From NCBI GenBank assembly GCA_024742475.1, contig JANSYI010000009.1, positions 1-64,000 on the forward strand: a stretch of DNA of 64,000 bases. Reading direction: 5' to 3'. A program made the translations under genes and the position numbers. Numbering within the stretch: position 1 is the stretch's first letter; each line of letters begins with the position of its first letter. This DNA is from a bacterium (GTDB taxonomy: Bacteria > Myxococcota_A > Polyangia > Nannocystales > Nannocystaceae). Positions 33,075 to 41,362 of this stretch are shown here, piece after piece. Below the pieces are notes generated by a model that was given only the letters and a program-made list of their open reading frames with translations, ran no database searches and was not told the origin of the DNA.

Positions 33075-34525
33075 GCCGGTTTCCAGCCCTTCTTGATCTC
33101 GCTCTTGAGCATCTGCTCGGCGATCGCCGTCGCGCTCGCCTCGTCGGGCGCGAGCCGGACGGTGCGCTTGAGCGGATCCTTGCGGCCGGGGCTGTAGTCG
33201 GTGAAGTGCACGACGTAGGCCGGGAACGACGGGTCGAGCGCGTCCTTGTTGGTCTTCCAGACCAGCAGCTTGCGGACGGCCGTCTTGCCCTTGGTCGCCT
33301 TGGTGAACGCCTCGCGCCGCAGGACTTCGCTCTTGGGCAGCGCGGCGGCGGCGGCGTCGGTCTCGGTGTCGGGAAGCAGGACCCGCTCGAACACCTGCCG
33401 TACCGGCGCGTCGGCTTCGACCGCCTCCTTGTCGTCGCGCACGCGCACCAGCCTCGGGTGGAGGATGCTGACGCCGGGCATGCGACGACGGGCAACCCAT
33501 GCGCCGTCTGCAAACGTGAGCACCATGCGCTGGACAGGATCCCCGCTCGAGGTGTCGGCCTGCACGTCGCTGATGCGCACCTCGACGACCACCTTGGGTT
33601 CGATCGTCTGGAACAACGCGCCGCGGGTGTTCGCTTCGCTGTAGTTCGAGGGACACTGCAGCCCCCGCAGCAACGCGCCGACCGTGCGGCGGTCGTCGTC
33701 GGAGCCAAGGTTGCCGCAGTGTCCGATGACTTGGACCGTGCCGTCGGGGCGGAAGAGCCCGAGCAGCACAGAGCTCATCTGCGTGGGGTCTTCTGTGCGC
33801 TCGGTGTAGCCGATGACGACCGCGTCGAGGGTGACGCTGGCCTTGACCTTGAACGTGTGCTGCGAGGGCGTGCGCACGACGATGCCCTCGGCCTTGCCTC
33901 CGGCGGCCCAGGTCTCGAACAGCTCGGCGATGCCCTCGTGGGTCTCGGTGGTCTCGGTCTTGACCGGGTGCAGCCGCTTGCCGTCGCCGAGGATGCGCTC
34001 GAGAACGTCGAAGCGCTCCTTGTACGAACCCAGCGGCATCGTGGCGTCGGCGATGCCGCCCCGCACCAGGTCGAACGCCATGAAGCCCACGCGATCGATC
34101 TGCGCCTTTTCGTCGCCCGAGAGCGCGCTGGCCAGGTCGCCGTGGCGGCTGCGCCCCTCCTTGCGCGCGGCGAAGAGCTCGCCGGCGATGACGGTGGTGC
34201 CGCTGACCCTATCCATCACCGCGCGGGCCTCTTCGAGCACGGGGATGTCACCGCTGAGCACGCGCCCCGCCGGGTTGGCGAGGAAGACGTCGCCGTCTTC
34301 GAACACCAAGCACCACTGCTCGCCGTCGACCTTGGGCGAGACGAGGTAGGGGCCCGGCGGCAACCTCGAGGGGAGCTCGTCGGGGACGAGTGCCGTGTAG
34401 CGGCTGGCGGTGCCTCGCTTGTAGCGTCGGATCGCGGTGGCGAGGTCGCGGTCGGTGACCGAGCCAGCGGGACGGTGGTGGCCCTTGCCGCATGGGCGGG
34501 CGCCGTCGAGGGAGAAGCTGGGCAC
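33071..34525 (-). CDS. ATP-dependent DNA ligase
   Basis: 484 aa. The adenylation motif is SPKVDGEQW with the nucleophile Lys at 65; downstream are VIAGELF (motif III), GFMAFDL, KAEGIVVRT (motif IV) and HTFKVKAS (motif V). This is the nucleotidyltransferase core that joins nicked DNA through a ligase-AMP intermediate. An OB-fold-like part follows, then a C-terminal extension of about 100 residues (from ALPKSEVLRREAF) ending in Lys-rich sequence. It lacks LigD-type polymerase or nuclease domains. It is the last gene of a three-gene minus operon, three bases after the 234-aa gene. Repair or a dedicated end-joining role cannot be decided from sequence. Confidence 0.87.
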   Translation of the reverse strand: MPSFSLDGARPCGKGHHRPAGSVTDRDLATAIRRYKRGTASRYTALVPDELPSRLPPGPYLVSPKVDGEQWCLVFEDGDVFLANPAGRVLSGDIPVLEEARAVMDRVSGTTVIAGELFAARKEGRSRHGDLASALSGDEKAQIDRVGFMAFDLVRGGIADATMPLGSYKERFDVLERILGDGKRLHPVKTETTETHEGIAELFETWAAGGKAEGIVVRTPSQHTFKVKASVTLDAVVIGYTERTEDPTQMSSVLLGLFRPDGTVQVIGHCGNLGSDDDRRTVGALLRGLQCPSNYSEANTRGALFQTIEPKVVVEVRISDVQADTSSGDPVQRMVLTFADGAWVARRRMPGVSILHPRLVRVRDDKEAVEADAPVRQVFERVLLPDTETDAAAAALPKSEVLRREAFTKATKGKTAVRKLLVWKTNKDALDPSFPAYVVHFTDYSPGRKDPLKRTVRLAPDEASATAIAEQMLKSEIKKGWKPA

Positions 34526-34528
34526 GGT

Positions 34529-35233
34529 CTAAGACTCCTTGGGCGCGGGTCGCTTGAGTTCGAGGTGAGACAGGTGCAGCAGCAGCGCGAACTTGTCTCC
34601 GTCGACGCGGCCTTCGAGAAAGGCGCGGTAGGGGGAGCCGTTCTCCTGCAGGATGAGCGGGTCCTTGCCCTTGGCCCCGCCGCCGAGCAAGACCACGTCG
34701 CCCGACGCCGCGAGCTCCTTGGCCATCGCCTGCAAGAAGTCGAAGCTCAGGCCGTCGACGTGGGAGAGCGCGACGGTGCGGGTGAAGGCGAAGCGTCGGA
34801 CGGCGTCGCGCTTGCGCATGGTCTTGCCGGTCCAGCGCACCGGCAGCTCGGCGTTGATGTTGGCGTGCTGGTCCTTCGGGGCGCGTCGCTCTCGCTCGGT
34901 GCCGTCGGGGTCGACGATGACCTCGACCATGTTGGGGACCGCGTGCATCACCTCGCCCTTGGAGGTGAGGAAGACGCGGGCCGACGGAGCGAAGCGCCGA
35001 CCGACGCGTTCGAAGTCGACCTCGGGGTCGGCGGCGACGAGCTGGTCGCCGTAGGCCTCGCCGAGCGTGCGCTCGAGGTGCGCGTGCATCGTCTCGGGCG
35101 TGGCGACGATGTAGCGGCGAAACTCCACCTGCGCGCCTGGGAGCCCCAGCTTGGGCGCTGGGGGGACCTTGGGGGTGGCAAAGGTGACGGTGGCGTCGCG
35201 GCCACCGGCGTTGGCGATGTGGATCTGTCGCAT
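34529..35233 (-). CDS. Hypothetical protein in DNA ligase operon
   Basis: 234 aa, no family recognised. Compact soluble protein without signal peptide or membrane segment. It begins MRQIHIANAGGRDATVTF and holds a glycine-rich VVLLGGGAKGKDPL near residues 185-198 and an Arg/Lys-rich middle (TMRKRDAVRRFAF) that could touch nucleic acid. Twelve bases separate it from the upstream 198-aa gene and three from the ligase gene, so the three are one operon. A role in DNA repair is suggested only by position. Confidence 0.7.
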   Translation of the reverse strand: MRQIHIANAGGRDATVTFATPKVPPAPKLGLPGAQVEFRRYIVATPETMHAHLERTLGEAYGDQLVAADPEVDFERVGRRFAPSARVFLTSKGEVMHAVPNMVEVIVDPDGTERERRAPKDQHANINAELPVRWTGKTMRKRDAVRRFAFTRTVALSHVDGLSFDFLQAMAKELAASGDVVLLGGGAKGKDPLILQENGSPYRAFLEGRVDGDKFALLLHLSHLELKRPAPKES

Positions 35234-35245
35234 GGCCGTGCTCCT

Positions 35246-35842
35246 CTAGAACATCTCGAAGTCGAGCTCGTCGTCGTCGTCGTCGTCGTCGTCGGTCACC
35301 ACCGGGGCGTCGATGGTGCACCACGGCACGTCGTAGGTGTCGCCGAGCAGCACGAACGTGCCGCTGTCGTTCGCAAGCAGGTAGGCGGTCTCGAGGTGGT
35401 AGTCGGCCCGAACGTTGAACGCGAAGCGAAAGATGGCGCCCTCATCGAGGCGGCGCTGAAGCTCACCGTCGAGCTCGTCGGGGTCGAGCGCGTAGACGCT
35501 GGTGGTCGCCGCGTCGAGCAGCGCATCGGGTTCGACCTCGGTGAGGGCTTGGGCCACGCCCAGCGTCGAGGGCTGTTTGTCCACGGGGTTGCCCTCGCTA
35601 TCGAGGCCCACGAGCTCGGAGCTCTGGACCCAGCGCCCGCCCGCGTCGAAGTAGGCCTGCCCGGTCATGCCCGAGGTCACGAGCATGGAGCCGTCTTCGG
35701 TCAGGCTCGCGCGCTGGCACGGCTCCCCGTCCGCGTCGAGCGGGATCCGCTTCTTCGTCGGGTAGAGCTTCTTTCGGTCCAGTCGCGAGAACGCGAACGT
35801 GGACTCGTTTCCATCGAGGGAGACGACGATCGTCCGGGCCAT
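35246..35842 (-). CDS. Acidic-tailed hypothetical protein in DNA ligase operon
   Basis: 198 aa from the ATG at 35842 (MARTIVVSLDGNES); the frame opens further upstream but into the divergent lipoprotein gene. The protein reads like a short RNA-polymerase-binding or Ku-like beta protein in places (STFAFSRLDRKKLYPTKKR), with YFDAGGRWVQSSEL near 75-88 and FRFAFNVRADYHLE near 150. It ends in eight consecutive Asp and DELDFEMF. No family can be named with confidence. First gene of the ligase operon; divergent from the lipoprotein at 35919. Confidence 0.68.
   Translation of the reverse strand: MARTIVVSLDGNESTFAFSRLDRKKLYPTKKRIPLDADGEPCQRASLTEDGSMLVTSGMTGQAYFDAGGRWVQSSELVGLDSEGNPVDKQPSTLGVAQALTEVEPDALLDAATTSVYALDPDELDGELQRRLDEGAIFRFAFNVRADYHLETAYLLANDSGTFVLLGDTYDVPWCTIDAPVVTDDDDDDDDELDFEMF
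35270..35293. repeat. GTC trinucleotide repeat, eight copies
   Basis: Eight uninterrupted GTC triplets on the plus strand encode the eight-Asp tract at the C-terminus of the minus-strand gene. Length change would add or remove Asp without a frameshift. Confidence 0.85.
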
Positions 35843-35918
35843 GCGTGCGAGGACGATAGCAGGGTGGTCACTCGGCGCAGGTGTGCGCAATCGTCGGACT
35901 CGTTTGACGTGCAACCGA

Positions 35919-37004
35919 ATGCGCGGCCACGCGTCCGCGTCGAAGGTGAACGTGCGGTCGTTTCGATGTGCTCTGGCGCTCCCCTGTCTCCTCGTGCTGG
36001 GGTGCGACCACGACACACCTTCGAGCGACGTGCCCGAGGCCTCGGGCGGACTGGGCTCCGCGTTCGAGCCGCTGCAGTGCCGAATCGGTCATCGGCCCCA
36101 AGAGCTGCTACCGACCGATGCGATGGTGGTGATCGGCTACGACATGGCGCGAGAACGAAGGCAGTCTCCGCGCGTCGACCCGATCGAAGCACAGGGCCCG
36201 CGCACGCTCCTCCCCGCGGAGATCGAACTCGCCCGCGCCGCGTGGATCAGCACCGCTGCCGCCTGCGATCTGGATGCGGGCTTCTTGGGGGAGGCATGGG
36301 GCGCGCTCGACAATGAGGACGAGGTCGTCGTCATCGTCTCCGGCGATGGCGTAGGGGAGCGCGAGAACCTTCAGTGCATCGCCGATCGCTTGCGGCTCGC
36401 CGAGGTCGAGCTCGTGGATACGGCGCGCTTCGTGCCCGACGGCTGCGGGCTGCGGTTCGACATCGACGGCATGACAGGATTTGCGCCGCACGACGACCTC
36501 TTCGTCATCGGCACCGAGGGCGGTGTGCGTCGGGCTCGGGCGGCGTGGAATCGCAAGCGGCGTCATCCGCCCGAGAGGCTGCTCCCCAAGCGGCGATCCA
36601 AGACCTACGCGTGGGCTGCCCTCGACGTCGCCATGTTCCTCTACGGGGACGACTTCGGGGAGCTCGGGGCTGCCGACACGTTCGCCGACGTGCGCTTCGT
36701 GACCGCCGAGGCCACGCTCGGCACGCGTTTCGGGCTGGAGCTCGGGGCGACCTTTGGGGACGAGCGGGCGGCCAAGGGCGCCGAAGCGGTGGCGCAGGCG
36801 TGGATCGACGCGCCCCCGCCCGACATCCCGCCGTGGGGGCGCGAGCTACTCTCGGCCGTCGATCTCTCTCGAGATGGCACGTCACTCAACGCCCGGCTGG
36901 CGTTCTCCCGCAAGGACGCGCACGAAGCCGGCCTGCTGCCGAGCAAGGTCGAGGCGAAGCAAATGCCCGCGTTCGCCTGGCTCCTGGCCCTGCTCTGGCT
37001 GTAG
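35919..37004 (+). CDS. Lipoprotein of unknown function
   Basis: 361 aa from the ATG at 35919. GTG at 35946 would place the signal NVRSFRCALALPCLLVLGC at the very start and may be the real one. The lipobox is VLGC. The mature protein is soluble and contains MVVIGYDMARER, VVVIVSGDGVGE, and a C-terminal region rich in Ala/Phe/Arg. I recognise no domain; the repeated pattern of short hydrophobic strands recalls other myxobacterial lipoproteins with no assigned role. It diverges from the ligase operon. Confidence 0.7.
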   Translation: MRGHASASKVNVRSFRCALALPCLLVLGCDHDTPSSDVPEASGGLGSAFEPLQCRIGHRPQELLPTDAMVVIGYDMARERRQSPRVDPIEAQGPRTLLPAEIELARAAWISTAAACDLDAGFLGEAWGALDNEDEVVVIVSGDGVGERENLQCIADRLRLAEVELVDTARFVPDGCGLRFDIDGMTGFAPHDDLFVIGTEGGVRRARAAWNRKRRHPPERLLPKRRSKTYAWAALDVAMFLYGDDFGELGAADTFADVRFVTAEATLGTRFGLELGATFGDERAAKGAEAVAQAWIDAPPPDIPPWGRELLSAVDLSRDGTSLNARLAFSRKDAHEAGLLPSKVEAKQMPAFAWLLALLWL

Positions 37005-37096
37005 CGAGAGGCCGCCGCGGGGATCGCACGGACGGCGTCGAAAAAAAAAGCTCGAACGGCTGTCGATCGGGCCTGGGCTCGTTCGTCACCGGGGCA

Positions 37097-37837
37097 ATGG
37101 CACTGAGCAACAACACCTTCTGCTGGAGCGGACTCGTCACCTCGGACGCCGAGGCATCGGTCGGCTTCCTCACCGGAGTCTTCGGCTGGACCCGCGAAGA
37201 GGTCGACATGGGCGATGGCCCCATGACGCTCTTGGCGAACGACGGGTCCCAGTTCGCGCACATTCGAGCCCCCGAGCAGGGCGAGCCCACGTGGTGGAAC
37301 AACTACCTGAGGGTCGAGAACGTCGATGGGGCGGCCGAGACCCTGCACTCGCGCGGGGGCGAGGTCGTCGTGCCCCCGACCGACATCCCGCCGGGTCGAT
37401 TCGCCACCGTCAAGATGCCCAGCGGTGCGTTCTTCTCGTTCTATCGCGAGGCAAACGCGGACGACGGCGACCACCCGATCGGTCCCGGGCACGTGCACTG
37501 GGTGGATCTGCACTCCACCGCGCTCGACGACGACCTGCAGGCCCTCATGGCGCTCGGCTTCACCACCCAGACGATGGAGATGCCCGGCGGCGCCTACCAT
37601 CTGCTCTCGCCGGGTACCCCGACCCGGGGCGGCGCGATGAAGAGCATGAACCCGCAGGCGCCTTCGATGTGGCTCGCGTGGATCGAGGTCGAGTCGGCGG
37701 ACGATACCGCGGGGGCCATCGAGTCCAAGGGCGGCTCGATCCTCGCGCCGGCCTGGGACGCCGACGGCGTGGGCCGCATGGTGATCGCGCGTGATCCCGT
37801 GGGCCTCGTGTTCGGCGTGATTCAGCCCCCCGCCTGA
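37097..37837 (+). CDS. VOC (glyoxalase/dioxygenase fold) family protein, two modules
   Basis: 246 aa. Two VOC half-modules are seen: residues about 6-118, NTFCWSGLVTSD ... FLTGVFGWT ... GSQFAHIR ... GRFATVKMPSGAFFSFY, and about 128-240, HVHWVDLHS ... GFTTQTMEM ... AYHLLS ... GRMVIARDPVGLVFGV. This is the arrangement of proteins that bind a metal and small molecules, such as glyoxalases and antibiotic-resistance proteins. Substrate cannot be told. The start is the ATG at 37097; the longer open frame upstream belongs to the lipoprotein in another frame. A run of nine A lies upstream (37041-37049). Confidence 0.82.
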   Translation: MALSNNTFCWSGLVTSDAEASVGFLTGVFGWTREEVDMGDGPMTLLANDGSQFAHIRAPEQGEPTWWNNYLRVENVDGAAETLHSRGGEVVVPPTDIPPGRFATVKMPSGAFFSFYREANADDGDHPIGPGHVHWVDLHSTALDDDLQALMALGFTTQTMEMPGGAYHLLSPGTPTRGGAMKSMNPQAPSMWLAWIEVESADDTAGAIESKGGSILAPAWDADGVGRMVIARDPVGLVFGVIQPPA

Positions 37838-37844
37838 GGCAGCG

Positions 37845-38795
37845 TCAGGCTCGGGCCGCACACGCCTCGAAGCCCTCGCGCAGCGCGTCGGCGTCGAGCG
37901 AAAGTCCGAGCACGACGAGGCGGCACCGCGGCGAGGCGTCGCGCCACGGTGGCCCGAGCGTGACGTCGATGCGCTCTCCGACGCCCTGCACGATCACGCG
38001 CTCAGCGACACCGTCGATCGCGAGGATGGCCTTGACCCGGAGGATCCTCGCCTGCACCGAGCCGAGCGCGTGCTCGACCCAGTCGCCGAAGCGCTCCTCG
38101 TCCAGCGTGCCCTCGAGCACGAGCGAGACCGAGTCGATGCCGTGGTGCGTGGCGTGCCCTGCGGCCTCGGGCAGAGCGTGCAGCCGCTGCGCGCGAGCGT
38201 CGAGGACGTCGAGCAGGCGCTGCCCGTCCTCGAGCACGCCGTGGCGCCCGCGGGTGATCACGGCCCCCGGTGCGTGCGTGCTCGCGCGCGAGGCCGCGTC
38301 CGAGAGCGCCGCCGCGTCGCACGTGTCGGCGCGCGAGAGCACCACGACGTCGGCAAACCCGAGCTGCTCGATCGTCAGGTCGAACGCCAGCACCGCCTCG
38401 GCCCTGGCCGCGTCGAGCACCGTCACCACGCCGTCGAGGCGAAGCTCGTCGCGGGCCGAGTTCCAGGTCAGCGCACGGACGACGCCCGCCGGGGACGCGG
38501 CGCCGGACGTCTCGACCAGGATGCGCTGCGGGCTGGGCGAGGCGGCGGCGAATTCGGCCAGCGCGGCGCACAGCTCGGCTTGGGCGCGGCAGCACACGCA
38601 GCCGCCGGTGATCTCGCGGACCCGCGCCACGCGTTCGGCCAGCAGGTCACCGTCGATGCCGACCTCGCCCTGCTCGTTGACGATGACGACGGTGCCCTCG
38701 GGGAGCTCCCTCAGCCACCGGTCGACGAGCGTGGACTTGCCCGCGCCCAGGAACCCGGTGACGACGGTGACGGGGATCGGGGCGTTCACGCGCAC
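37845..38795 (-). CDS. CobW/COG0523-family GTPase (metal-handling)
   Basis: 316 aa from a GTG start. Walker A GFLGAGKST (14-22), the CxCC metal motif GGCVCC (64-69), LVETSGAASPAGV for switch regions, and SRAD as a variant of the NKxD base motif. The C-terminal CobW domain (about 215-310) has GIDSVSLVLEG. These proteins insert or chaperone Zn, Co or Ni in a GTP-dependent way. The His-rich tail common in zinc members is absent. It converges on the VOC gene with seven bases between the stops. No zinc-uptake genes are next to it, so the metal is unknown. Confidence 0.87.
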   Translation of the reverse strand: MRVNAPIPVTVVTGFLGAGKSTLVDRWLRELPEGTVVIVNEQGEVGIDGDLLAERVARVREITGGCVCCRAQAELCAALAEFAAASPSPQRILVETSGAASPAGVVRALTWNSARDELRLDGVVTVLDAARAEAVLAFDLTIEQLGFADVVVLSRADTCDAAALSDAASRASTHAPGAVITRGRHGVLEDGQRLLDVLDARAQRLHALPEAAGHATHHGIDSVSLVLEGTLDEERFGDWVEHALGSVQARILRVKAILAIDGVAERVIVQGVGERIDVTLGPPWRDASPRCRLVVLGLSLDADALREGFEACAARA

Positions 38796-38995
38796 AAGGG
38801 TAGGGCAGGCGACGCGCGCGCCTGCCCTGAGTTGATCAATGTGCGTTCACCACTACGTTTCTTGCTTGCGGGACGGGGATGTGTCGCATAGGGTGTGCAG
38901 GTGAAGGATGGCCTGTGGAATGGCCATACCTAGGGTGTCAGAGCGTGGCGTGACTGGGGGGTCGTGCGGCGCACAGCGGGAGGGTGTGTTGCGTG

Positions 38996-39418
38996 ATGGA
39001 AACGGTTGAACCAGTTCAGATTCGTCGAATGCGGTGGCGTCACACCCACGAGCTGTTCGACACGCAGACGCCGATGCTCATCTTCATGGTCGACACGCTC
39101 GACGAGGCGTGGAGCAGCGTCCCCGAGGAGCTCAGCGCCACGCTCGAGAGCCTGCAGTCGGGCGCGCGCGGGGTCGTGCGGTGCTACGACGTCGACTTTC
39201 GGGCCGAGCCGGAGTTCCTCAACCTCTTCGGCACCCAGGCGGGCCCCAGCATCATCCGCCGGCTCCCCAGCGAGGACGCGTTCGCGGTGCTGCGCGCGGG
39301 GAGCTCGCGCGGCCTGGTCGAGATGATCGAGTTTTGCCGGGCGGCCTTCGATTGGCGACCGCGCTTCGTGCCGCGACCGTCGGCGACCGTGCCCCCTCCG
39401 GCCCGGCGTCGCCCCTGA
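38996..39418 (+). CDS. Small hypothetical protein, possibly thioredoxin-like
   Basis: 140 aa. The middle part (LIFMVDTLDEAWSSV ... VVRCYDVDFRAEPEFLNLFG) has the strand-helix-strand look of a thioredoxin fold, but the CxxC pair is missing, so redox activity is unlikely. A GGGAGG lies 10-15 bases upstream. GTG at 38993 or 38984 are alternative starts. A 200-base region upstream (38796-38995) contains the most AT-rich stretch nearby (TTGATCAATGTGCG) and may hold the promoter. Followed by a bacterioferritin gene after 50 bases. Confidence 0.6.
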   Translation: METVEPVQIRRMRWRHTHELFDTQTPMLIFMVDTLDEAWSSVPEELSATLESLQSGARGVVRCYDVDFRAEPEFLNLFGTQAGPSIIRRLPSEDAFAVLRAGSSRGLVEMIEFCRAAFDWRPRFVPRPSATVPPPARRRP

Positions 39419-39468
39419 GGTGTGCCCGCGCCTGGCGTGTCGGCACCGAAGACGTTAGAAGCGTGCCG

Positions 39469-39957
39469 ATGAAGACGTCGCCCAAAGTGGCCGAGTTGCT
39501 GCACGAGCTGATGCTGCGCGACCTGCTCGCGTCCGAGGTCTACCACGTGCAAGCGGTGCTGCTTCGCGACATGGGGCTGCTGCGCCTCGCCGACCACTTC
39601 GAGCACGAGTCGCTGCACGAGCGGCAGCACGCCGACTGGCAGCTCGAGCGGCTCACGTTCTTGGGGGTCCCCATCGACCTCTCCAAGCGGCCGCAGCACC
39701 AGCCCATGGGGAGCACGGCCAAGAGCTTCATCGAAGGCTCGCTGAAGATGGAGCTCGGCGTCGCCAAGACGCTCCGCGAGCTGTGCGAAGCGGCGATCGG
39801 CGACGACGAGGGCACGTATCTCCTCGCGCAGCGCCTGCTCGAAGAGACCGAGACGGACCACATCTACTGGCTCGAAAAGCAGCTCACGCTCATCGAGCAG
39901 GTGGGCGAGGAGAACTACCTGGCCCAGATGCTCGAGCCCGCCGACGCCGGCGCCTGA
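39469..39957 (+). CDS. bfr: Bacterioferritin lacking the haem-ligand Met
   Basis: 162 aa, length and numbering match E. coli Bfr. Ferroxidase residues: Glu51, His54 (ERQHAD), Glu in KMELGVAK near 94, Glu127 and His130 (ETDHIYW) are conserved. Position 18 is Asp where E. coli has Glu (ligand E18). Position 52 is Arg where E. coli has the haem-axial Met52. So it should store iron as a 24-mer but without the intersubunit haem, or be a subunit paired with a haem-binding one. The start is the ATG at 39469. Standing behind a small unknown gene, with no ferredoxin (Bfd) adjacent. Confidence 0.85.
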   Translation: MKTSPKVAELLHELMLRDLLASEVYHVQAVLLRDMGLLRLADHFEHESLHERQHADWQLERLTFLGVPIDLSKRPQHQPMGSTAKSFIEGSLKMELGVAKTLRELCEAAIGDDEGTYLLAQRLLEETETDHIYWLEKQLTLIEQVGEENYLAQMLEPADAGA

Positions 39958-40051
39958 GCCTCTGCGCGGCTCTGAGCTCCGCGGCCCCATCGCGACGCCG
40001 CAGATTGCATGCTTTGGCCGCTGAGCGCGTCCAACGACGAGCCGACTTCGC

Positions 40052-41236
40052 ATGCGCCAAGGCAAGCCCAACGCCGCCTCGTCTGGATGGGGATGGGGGT
40101 CGAACGGTTCGACGCCAGGGCCTCCTCCTCCGCGGCGCCCGTCCTCAGGCGGAAGCGCAGTGGGTGCAGTGCTCGCGGCGGTCGCGTTCCTCGTGATCGT
40201 CGGGGGCGCAGCCGCGGCGTACTTCATGGTTCGACCCGCGCTGCAGGACGCGCCCGTGCCGGCATCACCCGACGCACCCGAGACGACGCCCTCGCCCTCG
40301 AAAGCGGACGCGCCCTCGAAAGCGGACCAGCCCGCCCGAGCACCCCGCGCCCCGTCGGCCAATCCCGTCTCGCTCTCGCGCATCCCCTGGACCGCCCCGA
40401 GCGAGATGGCGCTGGACGAGCTCGCGGCGCAGTGGTCGATCCCTCGCGACACGCTCGCGGAGCTCAACCCCGCGCTCGCCGAGGCCGGCCGCGTCGCGGC
40501 GGGTGCCAAGGTCGTGGTCTACAGCGACGCCGGGGGACCCAGCGCGTCGCTCGGCCCACCCAACGACGGACGGCTCGTGGGCGGCGTGCCTCTGCCCGAG
40601 GGCGCGGCGTGGCACATGCCCGAGGACCGCACGCGTGCCTGGGCCACCGCCGAGACGATCACCGCCGCGGTCGAGGCGCTGCAGGCCTACGGCGCGCGCT
40701 TCCCCACCGCGCCGCCGCTTCAGATCGGCGACCTGTCGGCACGCAGGGGAGGGCCCATCTACGGACATCAGTCTCACCAAAGCGGGCGCGACGTCGACAT
40801 TCGCCTGGCTCGCAACGACACCGGCGAGGGCTTCGATGCCGAGCGCAACTGGTTCCTCGTGCGGACGCTGATCGACACCGGCGACGTGCGGCAGATCTTT
40901 CTCAACCGCAGCGAGCAGGTGTGGCTACGAGCGGCCGCAGACGCGGATGTGGGCGAGGCCGACGCGCAGACCTACTTCGATCTCATCGACCACGAGCCCG
41001 GACACACCATCCACATGCACGTGCGCTACGGGTGTGCCGAGTCGGACAAGCGCTGCGTGGGCTACTCGCTGCCCGACACCGACGAGGACGACGCGAAGCA
41101 GCCGGCGAAGATCCCCGGCGCGACGCCCCCGCGGGGCGCATCGAAGGTGCCCGGGATCCGCCCCAAGGCCGGCGCCAAGAAGAAGAAAAAGAAGAAAAAG
41201 AAGGGCAAGAAGCGGACCCTCAGCCCGCAGGGCTGA
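40052..41236 (+). CDS. mepA: MepA-like penicillin-insensitive murein endopeptidase, membrane-anchored with LysM
   Basis: 394 aa. One N-terminal membrane segment (about 37-61) anchors it, facing the periplasm. A LysM-like region (about 115-158) binds murein. The M74 catalytic domain has GHQSHQSGRDVDIR (about 238-251) and HMHVRYGC (about 321-328), the His/His/Asp and final His zinc ligands of E. coli MepA, which cleaves D-Ala-meso-DAP crosslinks. The C-terminus is a poly-Lys tail of about 15 residues, unusual. The N-terminus is Gly/Pro/Ser-rich. Preceded by a 94-base gap after bfr. Confidence 0.86.
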   Translation: MRQGKPNAASSGWGWGSNGSTPGPPPPRRPSSGGSAVGAVLAAVAFLVIVGGAAAAYFMVRPALQDAPVPASPDAPETTPSPSKADAPSKADQPARAPRAPSANPVSLSRIPWTAPSEMALDELAAQWSIPRDTLAELNPALAEAGRVAAGAKVVVYSDAGGPSASLGPPNDGRLVGGVPLPEGAAWHMPEDRTRAWATAETITAAVEALQAYGARFPTAPPLQIGDLSARRGGPIYGHQSHQSGRDVDIRLARNDTGEGFDAERNWFLVRTLIDTGDVRQIFLNRSEQVWLRAAADADVGEADAQTYFDLIDHEPGHTIHMHVRYGCAESDKRCVGYSLPDTDEDDAKQPAKIPGATPPRGASKVPGIRPKAGAKKKKKKKKKGKKRTLSPQG

Positions 41237-41362
41237 GCGCCACGAAACGACAGTAGCCACCCCCGCAACCGCCGTTGCACCGCTGCGCCCGGCCAACCCC
41301 CCGGAATGCGTACGCCGCGTGCGTGGTGCGACTTTTGCCTACCTGCGCCCGCAGGAGCCCCG

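Noticed and set aside
32750-36316. 1188-aa plus-strand open frame
   Set aside because: It lies opposite the DNA ligase operon, whose proteins have clear motifs. Its translation is Arg/Ala/Val-rich without domains: an effect of high GC.
37041-37049. Run of nine A as a terminator
   Set aside because: No stable hairpin next to it on either strand.
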